A stretch of DNA of 27,823 bases from a bacterium (lineage in GTDB: Bacteria > Bacteroidota > Ignavibacteria > Kapaibacteriales > UBA961): assembly GCA_022844575.1 (NCBI GenBank), contig JALHLL010000015.1, forward strand, positions 1-27,823, read 5' to 3'. Shown here in pieces: positions 19,010-27,071 of the stretch (position 1 is the stretch's first letter; the number at the start of each line of letters is the position of its first letter). Position numbers and translations under genes: made by a program. Below the pieces are notes generated by a model that was given only the letters and a program-made list of their open reading frames with translations, made no database searches and was not told the DNA's origin.

Positions 19010-20212
19010 ATGAATAATAGGAAAGAAAACGAGTTTCTCCACACGGAGATAGGACAGATACCTTGTGACTGGAGTTTAAGTACATATGATAAACTCTTCG
19101 AATTTTTGTCTTCAGCGACTTATTCACGAGCAGAGCTTTCATCAGATTCAGAAATAGGTTACATTCACTATGGCGATATTCATAGATTATCAGAAGGTTT
19201 TCTTGATTTAGAACAAGTTGAGCTTCCAAGTATAGAACAAAGTAAAGCGAAGGAGTATTCTTTAGTTAAAGACGGTGATTTAATTGTTGCGGATGTTTCT
19301 GAAGACTATTCAGCTCTGTGCAAAAGCGCTGAGATAAGGAATATCCGATCAAAGGTAGTAATATCAGGGCTACATACATTTTTATTGAGAAGCAAGAACG
19401 ACGATATTTCCAATGGTTATAAAGCGTATTTGCATCAGAATATTATCATAAAGAAACAAATAGATGTGCTAGCAACGGGTATAAAGGTGTATGGAATTTC
19501 CAAATCAAATCTTAAGAAAGTATGTATCCCCCTCCCCCCTATCAAAGAACAAAAAGCGATAGCGGAAGCACTAAATGATATAGATACTCTTGTTTATTCA
19601 TTGGAAAGCTTAATAGAAAAGAAAAATGCCATAAAACAAGGTGCTTTACATGAACTATTACAACCGAAAGACGATTGGGTGGAAAGAACTTTGGGGGAGG
19701 TTTTTGATATTAATGCCGGTGGTGATTTTAAGGGTGAACATGCCTCGACGTACCAAAACGAGAATTTTCAATATCCTGTTTACTCAAACGCTTTAACAAA
19801 TGATGGACTATACTGCTACTATGATTATTACACATGTAACGAACATTGTATTACAGTTACAGCTAGAGGAACAATTGGGCATGCAGTATATAGAGATCAT
19901 AAATTTGTACCAATTGGTAGATTATTAATTTTGAGACCTAATGAGGAAATTGGTTTCACGTATTTTACAGAGTACATAAACAAAAAGGTGAAGTTTGTTC
20001 ATGAAGTTACTGGAGTTCCACAATTGACGGCTCCTCAGATTGCCAGCTACGTTGTGTTCTCCCCCCCAATATCAGAGCAATTAAGAATCTCGACAGTATT
20101 ACTGCATCTTGATTCAGAAATTAATATTTTGGGAAAAAAAGTTGAAAAATACAAAAACATAAAACAAGGTATGATGAATCTTTTACTTACCGGAAAGGTG
20201 CGCTTATTATGA
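19010..20212 (+). CDS. hsdS: Type I restriction-modification specificity subunit
   Basis: 400 aa. It recognises the two half-sites of a split DNA target and holds HsdM and HsdR. Layout: first target-recognition domain about 10-165, central conserved helix region with LPPIKEQKAIAEALNDID (about 178-195), second target-recognition domain about 225-345, distal conserved region with SPPISEQLRISTVLLHLD and the typical ending LLLTGKVRLL. Both PPIxEQ motifs are encoded by C-runs: CCCCC-T-CCCCCC at 19528-19539 and seven Cs at 20061-20067, possible slippage sites in this AT-rich DNA. Its stop overlaps the next start as ATGA. The target sequence cannot be read from the protein. Confidence 0.95.
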   Translation: MNNRKENEFLHTEIGQIPCDWSLSTYDKLFEFLSSATYSRAELSSDSEIGYIHYGDIHRLSEGFLDLEQVELPSIEQSKAKEYSLVKDGDLIVADVSEDYSALCKSAEIRNIRSKVVISGLHTFLLRSKNDDISNGYKAYLHQNIIIKKQIDVLATGIKVYGISKSNLKKVCIPLPPIKEQKAIAEALNDIDTLVYSLESLIEKKNAIKQGALHELLQPKDDWVERTLGEVFDINAGGDFKGEHASTYQNENFQYPVYSNALTNDGLYCYYDYYTCNEHCITVTARGTIGHAVYRDHKFVPIGRLLILRPNEEIGFTYFTEYINKKVKFVHEVTGVPQLTAPQIASYVVFSPPISEQLRISTVLLHLDSEINILGKKVEKYKNIKQGMMNLLLTGKVRLL

Positions 20213-21129
20213 AACAGTATTATCGCCTTATGCTTGGCGCGGGAAGTATGTATGCCGAAGAATGCCATGCCGGCAATTATATTGGTATAGGGTTTTTAGA
20301 TAAAGTAGATTTTAATACGGTAGAAGTTTCCGATGATTGGACTAAATTTAATAAGCGCTATATTCCTGAGTATCTGAATGATAACCCTGAAAAAGGAAGG
20401 ACTGCTGCAGGAAGAGCATGCGCTACAACCTGGATGATTCTGAAAGGAATGAAAAAGGGTGACATTGTGATAAGTCCGAGTAAGGAGGGGCACTATTTTG
20501 CTGCTGAAATTACCGGCGACTATTATTATCAACCGGACTCAGAACTGACACATCGCCGGATAGTACGGTGGTTTCCCAATACCATCGACCCCGCGGAGGT
20601 TTCCGAATCCTTATTAAGTTCTCTAAAAGCCGGAGCTACTTACAGCAGTCTTACCCCTTACGGTGCGGAAATTGAAAATCTTATACATGGGGTGGAAGCC
20701 ATTACACAAGAATCAACCGTTTCTAGCAAAGCCGAGTTTGTTATGGAGAAACATCTGGAAGAGTTTATTGTTCGTAATTGGAGCAATACGGAACTTGGTA
20801 AGATGTACGACTTGCATACAGAAAATGAAGAAAATAACGGACGGCAATATCCTACAGATACAGGCCCAATGGATATTCTGGCAATTAGTAAAGATAAACG
20901 AACCCTTTTAGTAGTGGAACTGAAAAAAGGCAAGGCAAGTGATAATGTAGTAGGACAAATACTACGGTACATGGGTTATATTAAGGAAGTAATCGCAACT
21001 GAAAATCAGGAAGTACGCGGCGTTATTATTGCACTTGAGAATGATCCGAGAATACGTCGTGCCTTGTTAGTTACCCCAAATGTTGAGTTTTACCGTTATG
21101 AAATGAGTTTTAACCTAATCAAGAGTTGA
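20209..21129 (+). CDS. PUA/EVE-like plus NucS-like (DUF91) PD-(D/E)xK nuclease
   Basis: 306 aa. Residues about 1-125 look like the PUA/EVE-type domain found at the head of Mrr-like restriction proteins (NYIGIGFL near the start, MKKGDIVISPSKEG, AAEITGDYYY, HRRIVRWF). Related domains are known to bind modified bases. Residues about 175-300 match the NucS/DUF91 nuclease fold: MDILAIS with Asp222, VVELKKGKA with Glu237 and Lys239, then VGQILRYMGYIKE with Gln250. Together these give the D...ExK active site of the PD-(D/E)xK superfamily. The start overlaps the hsdS stop (ATGA) and AGGTG lies 8 bases upstream. Its place between hsdS and hsdR suggests a restriction accessory, possibly a modification-dependent nuclease. 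Archaeal and actinobacterial NucS act on mismatches but have a different N-terminal half. Confidence 0.85.
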   Translation: MKQYYRLMLGAGSMYAEECHAGNYIGIGFLDKVDFNTVEVSDDWTKFNKRYIPEYLNDNPEKGRTAAGRACATTWMILKGMKKGDIVISPSKEGHYFAAEITGDYYYQPDSELTHRRIVRWFPNTIDPAEVSESLLSSLKAGATYSSLTPYGAEIENLIHGVEAITQESTVSSKAEFVMEKHLEEFIVRNWSNTELGKMYDLHTENEENNGRQYPTDTGPMDILAISKDKRTLLVVELKKGKASDNVVGQILRYMGYIKEVIATENQEVRGVIIALENDPRIRRALLVTPNVEFYRYEMSFNLIKS

Positions 21130-21192
21130 CATACATACGCTTTTCACTGCTCAAATTTCTTACAATGTTATAAATATCAAATTGTTACTGTT

Positions 21193-24100
21193 ATGAGCCC
21201 TATTATTCCGCCGGAAAGAAGTACACAAAATCGTGTAGTATATATTTTAGAAAAAATATTGGGTTACCGGTATCTTGGTGATAAGTCCGATATTAATAAT
21301 CATAATATAGAAGAAAATCTACTCCGCTCATGGTTACGCAAATCCGGAATAACGGAGGATAATGTCAATAAGGTATTCAGAAAACTATCAAGTGTAGCCA
21401 ATACTCAGTATAATCTCTACGAAACGAACAAATCTTTTTATCAATTGCTTCGTTATGGCGTTACTATCGAGCCCGAACAGGGCAGACACCATAGTACCGT
21501 TAAAATTATTGATTGGAATAATCCGACCAATAATGATTTTGCCTTTGCGCAAGAAGTAACGGTAAAAGGGATTAACACCAAAAGACCGGATATAGTGCTT
21601 TATATTAACGGCATTGCCATAGGCATACTGGAGCTTAAAAAAAGTTCGGTTTCCGTTTTGGAAGGCATTCGACAAAACATTGACAACCAAAAAAGCGAGT
21701 TTATCCAATCGTTTTTTAATACCATGCAATTGGTAATGGCGGGAAACGATTCGGAAGGCTTGCGTTACGGCTCAATAGAAACAAAGGAAAAACAATATCT
21801 TACGTGGAAGGAAGTACATCCGAAAAAGGATAAAGATTACTCTCACCTTCTGGAGTTGACAAAAGATATACGAGACCTTGCGGATTCGACACCGTATATT
21901 CTCGATAAGCATATAATACAGTTTCTGAACACAAACCGTATTATAGAAATAATGTTCAACTTTATTGCATACGATAAGGGTATAAAAAAACTATGCCGAC
22001 ATAATCAGTATTACGGAATTAAATCGGCACAAGATTTTATCAGACGAAAAGAAGGCGGCATTATATGGCATACGCAAGGAAGCGGAAAAAGTTTAACGAT
22101 GGTATGGCTTGCCAAATGGATACGAGAATACAATCATAATGCTCGCATACTTATCATAACCGATAGGCAGGAATTGGATAAACAAATAGAAAAGGTATTT
22201 GATGGCGTACAAGAGAATATATACCGAACCCGTAGTGGTAAGGATTTGTTACTTAAGCTAAACGATACCGTTCCTCCCCTCATCTGCTCGCTAATACATA
22301 AATTTAGCGGTAAAGATGAAGCCGATGAAAAAGATGTGGAAAAATACGCGCAGGAACTCCGCCAATCAATACCGGATGATTTTACCACCAAAGGCGATAT
22401 CTATGTATTTGTTGATGAATGCCACCGCACACAATCGGGCAAACTGCATAATGCAATGAAACAATTTATCCCCAATGCGCTTTTCATAGGTTTTACTGGC
22501 ACTCCTTTGCTAAAAAGCGATAAACAAACCAGTCTGGAGGTATTCGGCAGATATATTCATACCTACAAATTTAATGAAGCCGTAGCTGATGGAGTAGTAC
22601 TTGATTTGCTCTATGAATCGCGTGATATTGAACAGAAAATCACCTCGATGGATAAAATAGATACATGGTTCGAGATAAAAACAAAAGGTCTTACTGACTA
22701 TGCAAAAGATCAATTGAAATTGCGTTGGGGAACAATAAAAAAAGTATTCAGTTCAAAAAATCGTTTGGAAAAAATTGTTGCCGATATACGACTTGATTTT
22801 GAATGTAAAGAAAGGTTAAAATATGGCAATGGAAATGCGATACTCATATCCGATAGTATCTATAATGCCTGCAGGTACTATCAGCTATTTCAAGATTCCG
22901 GTTTAAAGGAATGTGCAATCATCACATCGTACTCACCCAATCCCAAAAACATTAAAGGCGAAGGTGAACATATTACCGAAAAAATAAGTCAGTACGATAT
23001 TTACAAAAAAATGTTAGCTAATTTTTTTCATACGGATGAAGAATCAGCATTACAAAAAATTGAAGACTTTGAAAATGAGGTAACGAACAAGTTTATTAAA
23101 GAACCTGCTCAAATGAAGTTACTCATTGTTGTAAATAAACTTCTAACGGGTTTCGATGCACCTCCGGCTACATATCTGTACATTGATAGAACATTAAAAG
23201 ACCATGGGTTATTTCAGGCAGTATGTCGTGTTAATCGTTTGGATGGCGAAGATAAAGAATACGGTTATATTATAGATTACAAGGACTTATTTAAAAGTTT
23301 ACAGCAAGCATTTACTAATTATACAACGGAAGCATTTTCCGGATACGATGCAAATGATATTGAAGGTTTATTGCAGAACCGTTTGCAGAAATCGAAAGAG
23401 ATATTAGATAATGCATTAGAAACGATTTTGGCATTCGTCGAACCCGTAAAACCACCTCAGCAAATTTTAGATTTTTTCGATTACTTTTGCGGCGATCCCG
23501 ATGATACGGATAAATTAAAAGAAACCGCACACAAACGGTATCTATTGTACAAATACTCCGTAGGGCTATTACGCGCCTATACCAATATTGCCGATGAGAT
23601 GGAACAGGCGGGTTATACCCCTAAAGAAATATCTTCTATTAAAAATAATGTAAAATTCTTTGACGAAATAAAAAACGCTATTCAAAATAGATGCGGCGAA
23701 TATGTGGATTTGAAAGAATATGAAGCATCGATGCGTTTTCTTATTGATAGTTATATCGGAGCCGAAGAAAGTCGCGAACTTGGCAAATTCGATGATAAAG
23801 GACTTGTGGAAATCTTATTAGAAAAAGGAGAGAATGCTATCAACAATCTCCCACACAAGGTACGACAGAACAAAAGAGCGGTAGCCGAAACAATAGCAGG
23901 AAATATACAAAAGATAATTATTGAAGAAATGCCTTCAAATCCAATCTATTATGAAAAAATGAGTGTACTATTGCATGACTTACTTGTAAAGATTCGGCAA
24001 GATGCTTTGGAATATGAAGAATACCTGAAGCAATTTATTGAATTAGCCAAACAAGTTAAGTATCCGGGTAGTACCGACGCTTACCCGCAAACAGTTACAA

Positions 24101-24330
24101 CAAAAGCTTTGCAATCACTTTATGATAACTTGGAACATAATGAAGAGCTAACAGTTGAATTAGATAAAGAATTAAAAGATGCCATAAGGGACGGTTGGCG
24201 TGACAATACACAAAAAACAAGAGCCGTAAAAATTGCAGTACACGAAACTTTAACACGATACAACGTAAATGATTCGGAAGTTCATGATAAGATTTTTGAA
24301 ATTGTAAGAAACCAGAATGAGGACTATTAG
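21193..24330 (+). CDS. hsdR: Type I restriction endonuclease, ATP-dependent translocase subunit
   Basis: 1045 aa. It cuts unmethylated DNA at a distance after ATP-driven translocation, in complex with HsdM and HsdS. The N-terminal nuclease domain has RPDIVLYINGIAIGILELKK, with Asp133, Glu147 and Lys149 as the PD-(D/E)xK site. Superfamily 2 helicase motifs follow: Walker A TQGSGKS (294-300), Walker B DECH (408-411), motif III TGTP (435-438), and the late region LLTGFDAPPATYLYIDRTL then QAVCRVNRL. The C-terminal 300 residues are helical and likely contact HsdM. Length is normal for HsdR. The start is 63 bases after the preceding gene and has no clear ribosome site. The stop overlaps the GTG of the next gene (TAGTG). 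Confidence 0.97.
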   Translation: MSPIIPPERSTQNRVVYILEKILGYRYLGDKSDINNHNIEENLLRSWLRKSGITEDNVNKVFRKLSSVANTQYNLYETNKSFYQLLRYGVTIEPEQGRHHSTVKIIDWNNPTNNDFAFAQEVTVKGINTKRPDIVLYINGIAIGILELKKSSVSVLEGIRQNIDNQKSEFIQSFFNTMQLVMAGNDSEGLRYGSIETKEKQYLTWKEVHPKKDKDYSHLLELTKDIRDLADSTPYILDKHIIQFLNTNRIIEIMFNFIAYDKGIKKLCRHNQYYGIKSAQDFIRRKEGGIIWHTQGSGKSLTMVWLAKWIREYNHNARILIITDRQELDKQIEKVFDGVQENIYRTRSGKDLLLKLNDTVPPLICSLIHKFSGKDEADEKDVEKYAQELRQSIPDDFTTKGDIYVFVDECHRTQSGKLHNAMKQFIPNALFIGFTGTPLLKSDKQTSLEVFGRYIHTYKFNEAVADGVVLDLLYESRDIEQKITSMDKIDTWFEIKTKGLTDYAKDQLKLRWGTIKKVFSSKNRLEKIVADIRLDFECKERLKYGNGNAILISDSIYNACRYYQLFQDSGLKECAIITSYSPNPKNIKGEGEHITEKISQYDIYKKMLANFFHTDEESALQKIEDFENEVTNKFIKEPAQMKLLIVVNKLLTGFDAPPATYLYIDRTLKDHGLFQAVCRVNRLDGEDKEYGYIIDYKDLFKSLQQAFTNYTTEAFSGYDANDIEGLLQNRLQKSKEILDNALETILAFVEPVKPPQQILDFFDYFCGDPDDTDKLKETAHKRYLLYKYSVGLLRAYTNIADEMEQAGYTPKEISSIKNNVKFFDEIKNAIQNRCGEYVDLKEYEASMRFLIDSYIGAEESRELGKFDDKGLVEILLEKGENAINNLPHKVRQNKRAVAETIAGNIQKIIIEEMPSNPIYYEKMSVLLHDLLVKIRQDALEYEEYLKQFIELAKQVKYPGSTDAYPQTVTTKALQSLYDNLEHNEELTVELDKELKDAIRDGWRDNTQKTRAVKIAVHETLTRYNVNDSEVHDKIFEIVRNQNEDY

Positions 24331-25043
24331 TGGAAGAAGTAGTAATAAATAATATAAAAATTGACATCGTACGAAAGAAGATAAAGAATATTCATTTGAG
24401 TGTACTCCCGCCCATAGGAAAAGTACGTATATCTGCACCGGAGCACACAAACCCGGATATGTTGCGATTATTTATTGTCTCAAAAATCGGATGGATTAAA
24501 CACAATCAAAAAAAGTTCAAGAATCAAGAAAGAGTACCAAAGAGAGAGTATATTTCCAGAGAAAATCATTATTACCTTGGCAAGCGTTACTTATTAAAAG
24601 TAACCGAAGGTGGCAGCAAACCTAATGTAAAAATATTGGGTAACAAGCGTATTGAATTACAAATTCCTCCACACACCACTGCTGAAAAACGTCATCGTAT
24701 AATGGATACATGGTATCGTCATCAACTCGCGGCTATTCTACCTGAACTTATCAAAAAGTGGCAGAACATACTTTCTGTAGAGGTAAAAGAATGGTACATA
24801 AAAAAAATGAAGACGAAATGGGGCTCATGCAACTCGACGGAAAAGCGTATCTGGTTCAATCCTGAACTTATCAAAAAGCCGTTACCTTGTATCGAATATA
24901 TCGTATTACATGAACTACTACACCTAATTGAAGGTAAACACAGTACCAGGTTTGTCAATTTGTTAAATACGCATATGCCAAACTGGGAGAAAATACGTGA
25001 TGAATTAAATTCATATCCCCTTGCCTACAATACCACATCCTAA
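24330..25043 (+). CDS. YgjP-type M48-like zinc metallopeptidase
   Basis: 237 aa. The C-terminal half carries the zincin motif HELLH (194-198) with a third ligand His204 in GKHSTRF, preceded by KTKWGSCNSTEKRIWFNPELIK (about 161-182). This is the hallmark of the YgjP/DUF45 (WLM, SprT-like) family. The N-terminal half is the usual beta-rich YgjP extension (IHLSVLPPIGKVRISAPE). The start is a GTG that overlaps the hsdR stop, with GAGG at 24319-24322 as ribosome site. YgjP-family genes are often found beside type I restriction genes; their job there is not established. It may process or regulate the restriction enzyme. Last gene of the operon. Confidence 0.93.
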   Translation: MEEVVINNIKIDIVRKKIKNIHLSVLPPIGKVRISAPEHTNPDMLRLFIVSKIGWIKHNQKKFKNQERVPKREYISRENHYYLGKRYLLKVTEGGSKPNVKILGNKRIELQIPPHTTAEKRHRIMDTWYRHQLAAILPELIKKWQNILSVEVKEWYIKKMKTKWGSCNSTEKRIWFNPELIKKPLPCIEYIVLHELLHLIEGKHSTRFVNLLNTHMPNWEKIRDELNSYPLAYNTTS

Positions 25044-25107
25044 GACATCTTTATAGAGGTTGATGTTCCGAATTGCTTCTACATATCTGAAATCTCCCCG
25101 ACAATGT
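25044..25107. other. Junction between the restriction operon and the cassette array
   Basis: The plus-strand operon ends here and the minus-strand cassette array meets it. No clear terminator hairpin was seen for the restriction operon. Beyond it, attC-like repeat DNA begins at 25108. Confidence 0.5.
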
Positions 25108-25237
25108 GCATAACCCGAACTGATTTTACACATCGGTTCCCGGTTTTGCAATGGCAGGGGTTTTTAGTGCAAAACTTGAATTTAGAACTACACTTTCATA
25201 GAAGTACGCCTCCACTTTTGCAAAACGGTAGTTAGCG
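25108..25237 (-). repeat. attC-like site of the leftmost cassette
   Basis: Read on the minus strand: R'' CGCTAAC (25237-25231), then L'' GTTTTGCAA (25226-25218), a loop of about 66 bases, L' TTGCAAAAC (25151-25143), and a candidate R' GTTATGC (25114-25108). L'' and L' are perfectly complementary over 9 bases. The L' to R' gap (about 28 bases) is longer than in most attC sites, so the exact R' is uncertain. It lies 12 bases past the stop of the start-less gene. Confidence 0.5.
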
Positions 25238-25249
25238 GCTGGCAATTTT

Positions 25250-25678
25250 TTATAGTCCATTATATTCATATCCAATTTCGTCCAAGTCAACTTTTAATTG
25301 TTTAAAGTCGTCAATGCTCGGATTAAGTCCCATGACTATGTCCTTTGTCAACGGCTTAAAGTCATAAATGTGTTTAACCAAATCAAATTTTAGTTTACGC
25401 TCATCAAACTGTTCATCGTAATATTCTGCTGCCCACTTTTTATATGTCGCAGGGTTGTTGTCTAAAATATAGAGAAGGTCTTCACTACCGTCACCATATT
25501 TTCCCTTGGGAAATTGAATGTTGCCAATTTTCCATGTATCATCGTTTGCTCTTCTCCAAATACAAAAGGTCGTCCCTGTTGATTTTACAGGCTCTCCAAA
25601 AATAAAATCCTTGAATTCGTCCGGAATTGTGTCAATAACTCCTTTCCAAATTTGCTGTTCTATGATTGTCTTTTTTAT
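25250..25678 (-). CDS. Hypothetical protein without a normal start codon
   Basis: An open frame runs on the minus strand from a stop at 25691-25693 to TAA at 25250-25252 and encodes about 142 aa (IKKTIIEQQIWKGVIDTIP, then FKDFIFGEPVKSTGTTFCIW, DGSEDLLYILDNNPATYKKW, ending DLDEIGYEYNGL). Composition and continuity look like a real cytoplasmic protein. No ATG, GTG or TTG occurs near its head; the first in-frame TTG and ATG come late. The likely start is the ATA at 25678, perhaps a mutated ATG. It is in the same frame as the preceding gene, separated by TAA-CTT-TAA. It shares a cassette with that gene. No family is recognised. It may be a pseudogene by loss of its start, or may use a rare start. 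Confidence 0.65.
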   Translation of the reverse strand: MKKTIIEQQIWKGVIDTIPDEFKDFIFGEPVKSTGTTFCIWRRANDDTWKIGNIQFPKGKYGDGSEDLLYILDNNPATYKKWAAEYYDEQFDERKLKFDLVKHIYDFKPLTKDIVMGLNPSIDDFKQLKVDLDEIGYEYNGL

Positions 25679-25696
25679 TGCTCTATTTCTTTAAAG

Positions 25697-26263
25697 TTAT
25701 TTTTCCCATTCACCCTTTTTAAAAAAGACATTCCCAAATTTCTTAGATTCAAAAACGTAGTAAAAACTATTAAATTTTTGTCTGTATAAAGTTGGATTGT
25801 CTCTGATAATATGGTGAGCTGTCGAGTCTGAATGAACTCTTAATTTTCTGTTGCAATATTCTTTTTTGTCTATCTCATAATAACCGGAAAAATAAGAGAC
25901 TTTAACAGTGTCAGACTTCCACACATTGCCGTAAACTCGTGATTGAAATATAAGTTCGTCATTTTCGTTTATTGTAAACTTGAAATTTTCATACTGCCAA
26001 TCTGCTTGTCTCCCTGGGAACTTATTTTTATCAATTATATAATTTCCGATAATATCTTTATTTGTTAAAATCATTGGTCTAAAATATGGTCCGGTAATCC
26101 AAAGTAGTCCCGTACCAAATATAAAAAATCCCCAAAAAACAAGTAAAATATAAAAGGCAGTATGCTTTTTCCATCTTAAGTATGTCACCCCCCAAGTCAG
26201 AAGAAGCACTCCTGTCAATGGCAACATAATTAGATAAAAAAGTATTAATATTCCTTTTCCCAT
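25697..26263 (-). CDS. Two-helix membrane protein of unknown function
   Basis: 188 aa. Two hydrophobic segments span residues about 5-27 (ILILFYLIMLPLTGVLLLTWGV) and 36-58 (TAFYILLVFWGFFIFGTGLLWI). The remaining 125 or so residues are polar, with YENFKFTINENDELIFQSRVYG suggesting a beta-rich domain on one side of the membrane. No family is recognised. The ATG lacks a clear ribosome site. It sits in the cassette between the 25108-25237 and 26304-26434 attC-like sites, ahead of the start-less gene. Function cannot be assigned. Confidence 0.75.
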   Translation of the reverse strand: MGKGILILFYLIMLPLTGVLLLTWGVTYLRWKKHTAFYILLVFWGFFIFGTGLLWITGPYFRPMILTNKDIIGNYIIDKNKFPGRQADWQYENFKFTINENDELIFQSRVYGNVWKSDTVKVSYFSGYYEIDKKEYCNRKLRVHSDSTAHHIIRDNPTLYRQKFNSFYYVFESKKFGNVFFKKGEWEK

Positions 26264-26303
26264 ATTTAATCAATCTTTTTCTTTCTTGTGGTTTTACAAT
26301 GCC

Positions 26304-26434
26304 CGTAAACGGAACGGGGCTTAGCGTAGTGTGGGCTTTTCAGCACAATACTATCTGCCAACAGCGCACCTGATACGAGGCATAAATGTTCAATTAACCA
26401 CTGAATAATCACTTTCGCTAAGCCCATGTTAGCG
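26304..26434 (-). repeat. attC-like site with complete architecture
   Basis: On the minus strand: R'' CGCTAAC (26434-26428), short spacer, L'' GGGCTTAGCG (26425-26416), a loop of about 90 bases, L' CGCTAAGCCC (26326-26317), short spacer, R' GTTTACG (26310-26304). L'' and L' are perfectly complementary over 10 bases, and AGTG/CACT extends the stem after a small internal loop. R'' and R' pair at 5 of 7 positions including the conserved AAC/GTT. Its length of 131 bases nearly equals the 130 of the leftmost site. Confidence 0.65.
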
Positions 26435-26444
26435 GTTCGTTGTT
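26385..26444. repeat. 60-base imperfect direct repeat, copy 1
   Basis: Aligned without gaps to 27012-27071, 52 of 60 bases match, and the last 20 bases are identical. It covers the R''-L'' half of the attC-like site and the DNA up to the stop of the VOC-fold gene. The partner ends at the stop of the next gene, so the repeat marks equivalent cassette 3' ends. Confidence 0.85.
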
Positions 26445-26455
26445 CACCTGTCAGT

Positions 26456-26878
26456 TTAGTTTATTCCCTTTCCTATCATCTGTTTAAATTTGTCAATGTC
26501 TATGCATATTATACCCCAGTTATGACCATCTAAATCTTCAATGCTTCTTACTTGCATAAACCCTTCATCAAGCATTGGCATCGATTCCGTTCCTCCTGCT
26601 TCTATGCCATTTTCCATAATTTCATTAACCCTGTCAAGACTTTCTACAGGAAGTGTAAATGTAGCAATTGTATTTTTTTTGGGGTCAGCAATATTTTTTG
26701 TATTTCCTGATTTGAACATTTCATGTGTCTGCAACATCACATAAATCTGATCACTCCAAACCATACATTTTTGGTCATCAAAAGTAAATAGAGGATTGAC
26801 TGTAAACCCTAACTGGTTGTAAAAGTTCATTGATGCTTCTACATCTTTTACCGGTAAATTGATAAAAATCTGTTTCAT
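26456..26878 (-). CDS. VOC (glyoxalase/bleomycin-resistance/dioxygenase fold) protein
   Basis: 140 aa, typical of single-module VOC proteins made of two beta-alpha-beta-beta-beta units. The first runs from IFINLPVKDVEASMNFYNQLGFTVN, with the usual helix and LGF, to about residue 55. The second is about 70-130, with TFTLPVESLDRVNEIMENGIEAGG, MPMLDEGFMQVRSIEDLDGHNWGI. The DLDGHNWGI end matches the common DPDGHxWE pattern. Such proteins include glyoxalases, antibiotic-binding resistance proteins and dioxygenases; the substrate cannot be told from sequence. The gene is a single cassette with an attC-like site after its stop. VOC-fold proteins are frequent integron cassette cargo. Confidence 0.9.
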   Translation of the reverse strand: MKQIFINLPVKDVEASMNFYNQLGFTVNPLFTFDDQKCMVWSDQIYVMLQTHEMFKSGNTKNIADPKKNTIATFTLPVESLDRVNEIMENGIEAGGTESMPMLDEGFMQVRSIEDLDGHNWGIICIDIDKFKQMIGKGIN

Positions 26879-27011
26879 CGGCTTTTGATTCCCAAATTAA
26901 TTTCCTAGTAAGTAATTATGAATGCTCAATCCCCAATTTCAAGGGGTATTTACATCTAAGATATAATTGAATAATAATCAGTAGATATACCATCGTTTTA
27001 CAATGACAGCT

Positions 27012-27071
27012 AATGTTCAATGAACCTCTGAACTGTCACTTTCAGTAAGGCCATGTTAGCGGTTCGTTGTT
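27012..27071. repeat. 60-base imperfect direct repeat, copy 2; partial attC-like site
   Basis: This is the partner of 26385-26444 with 52 of 60 identical. It holds R'' (GTTAGCG at 27055-27061 on the plus strand) and the L'' equivalent CAGTAAGGCC (27043-27052). No complementary GGCCTTACTG arm was found before the next gene, so the L'-R' half is lost or strongly diverged. It includes a small perfect hairpin, GTTCA/TGAAC around 27015-27025, and longer arms TGACAG/CTGTCA. Confidence 0.75.

Noticed and set aside
16518..24330. The restriction operon as part of the cassette array
   Set aside because: Its genes run the other way, are much larger than cassettes, and no attC-like site occurs between or before them.
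25697..26263. Readthrough fusion of the membrane protein with the start-less frame
   Set aside because: Although both are in one frame, two TAA stops separate them. Readthrough of both is unlikely without other signals.
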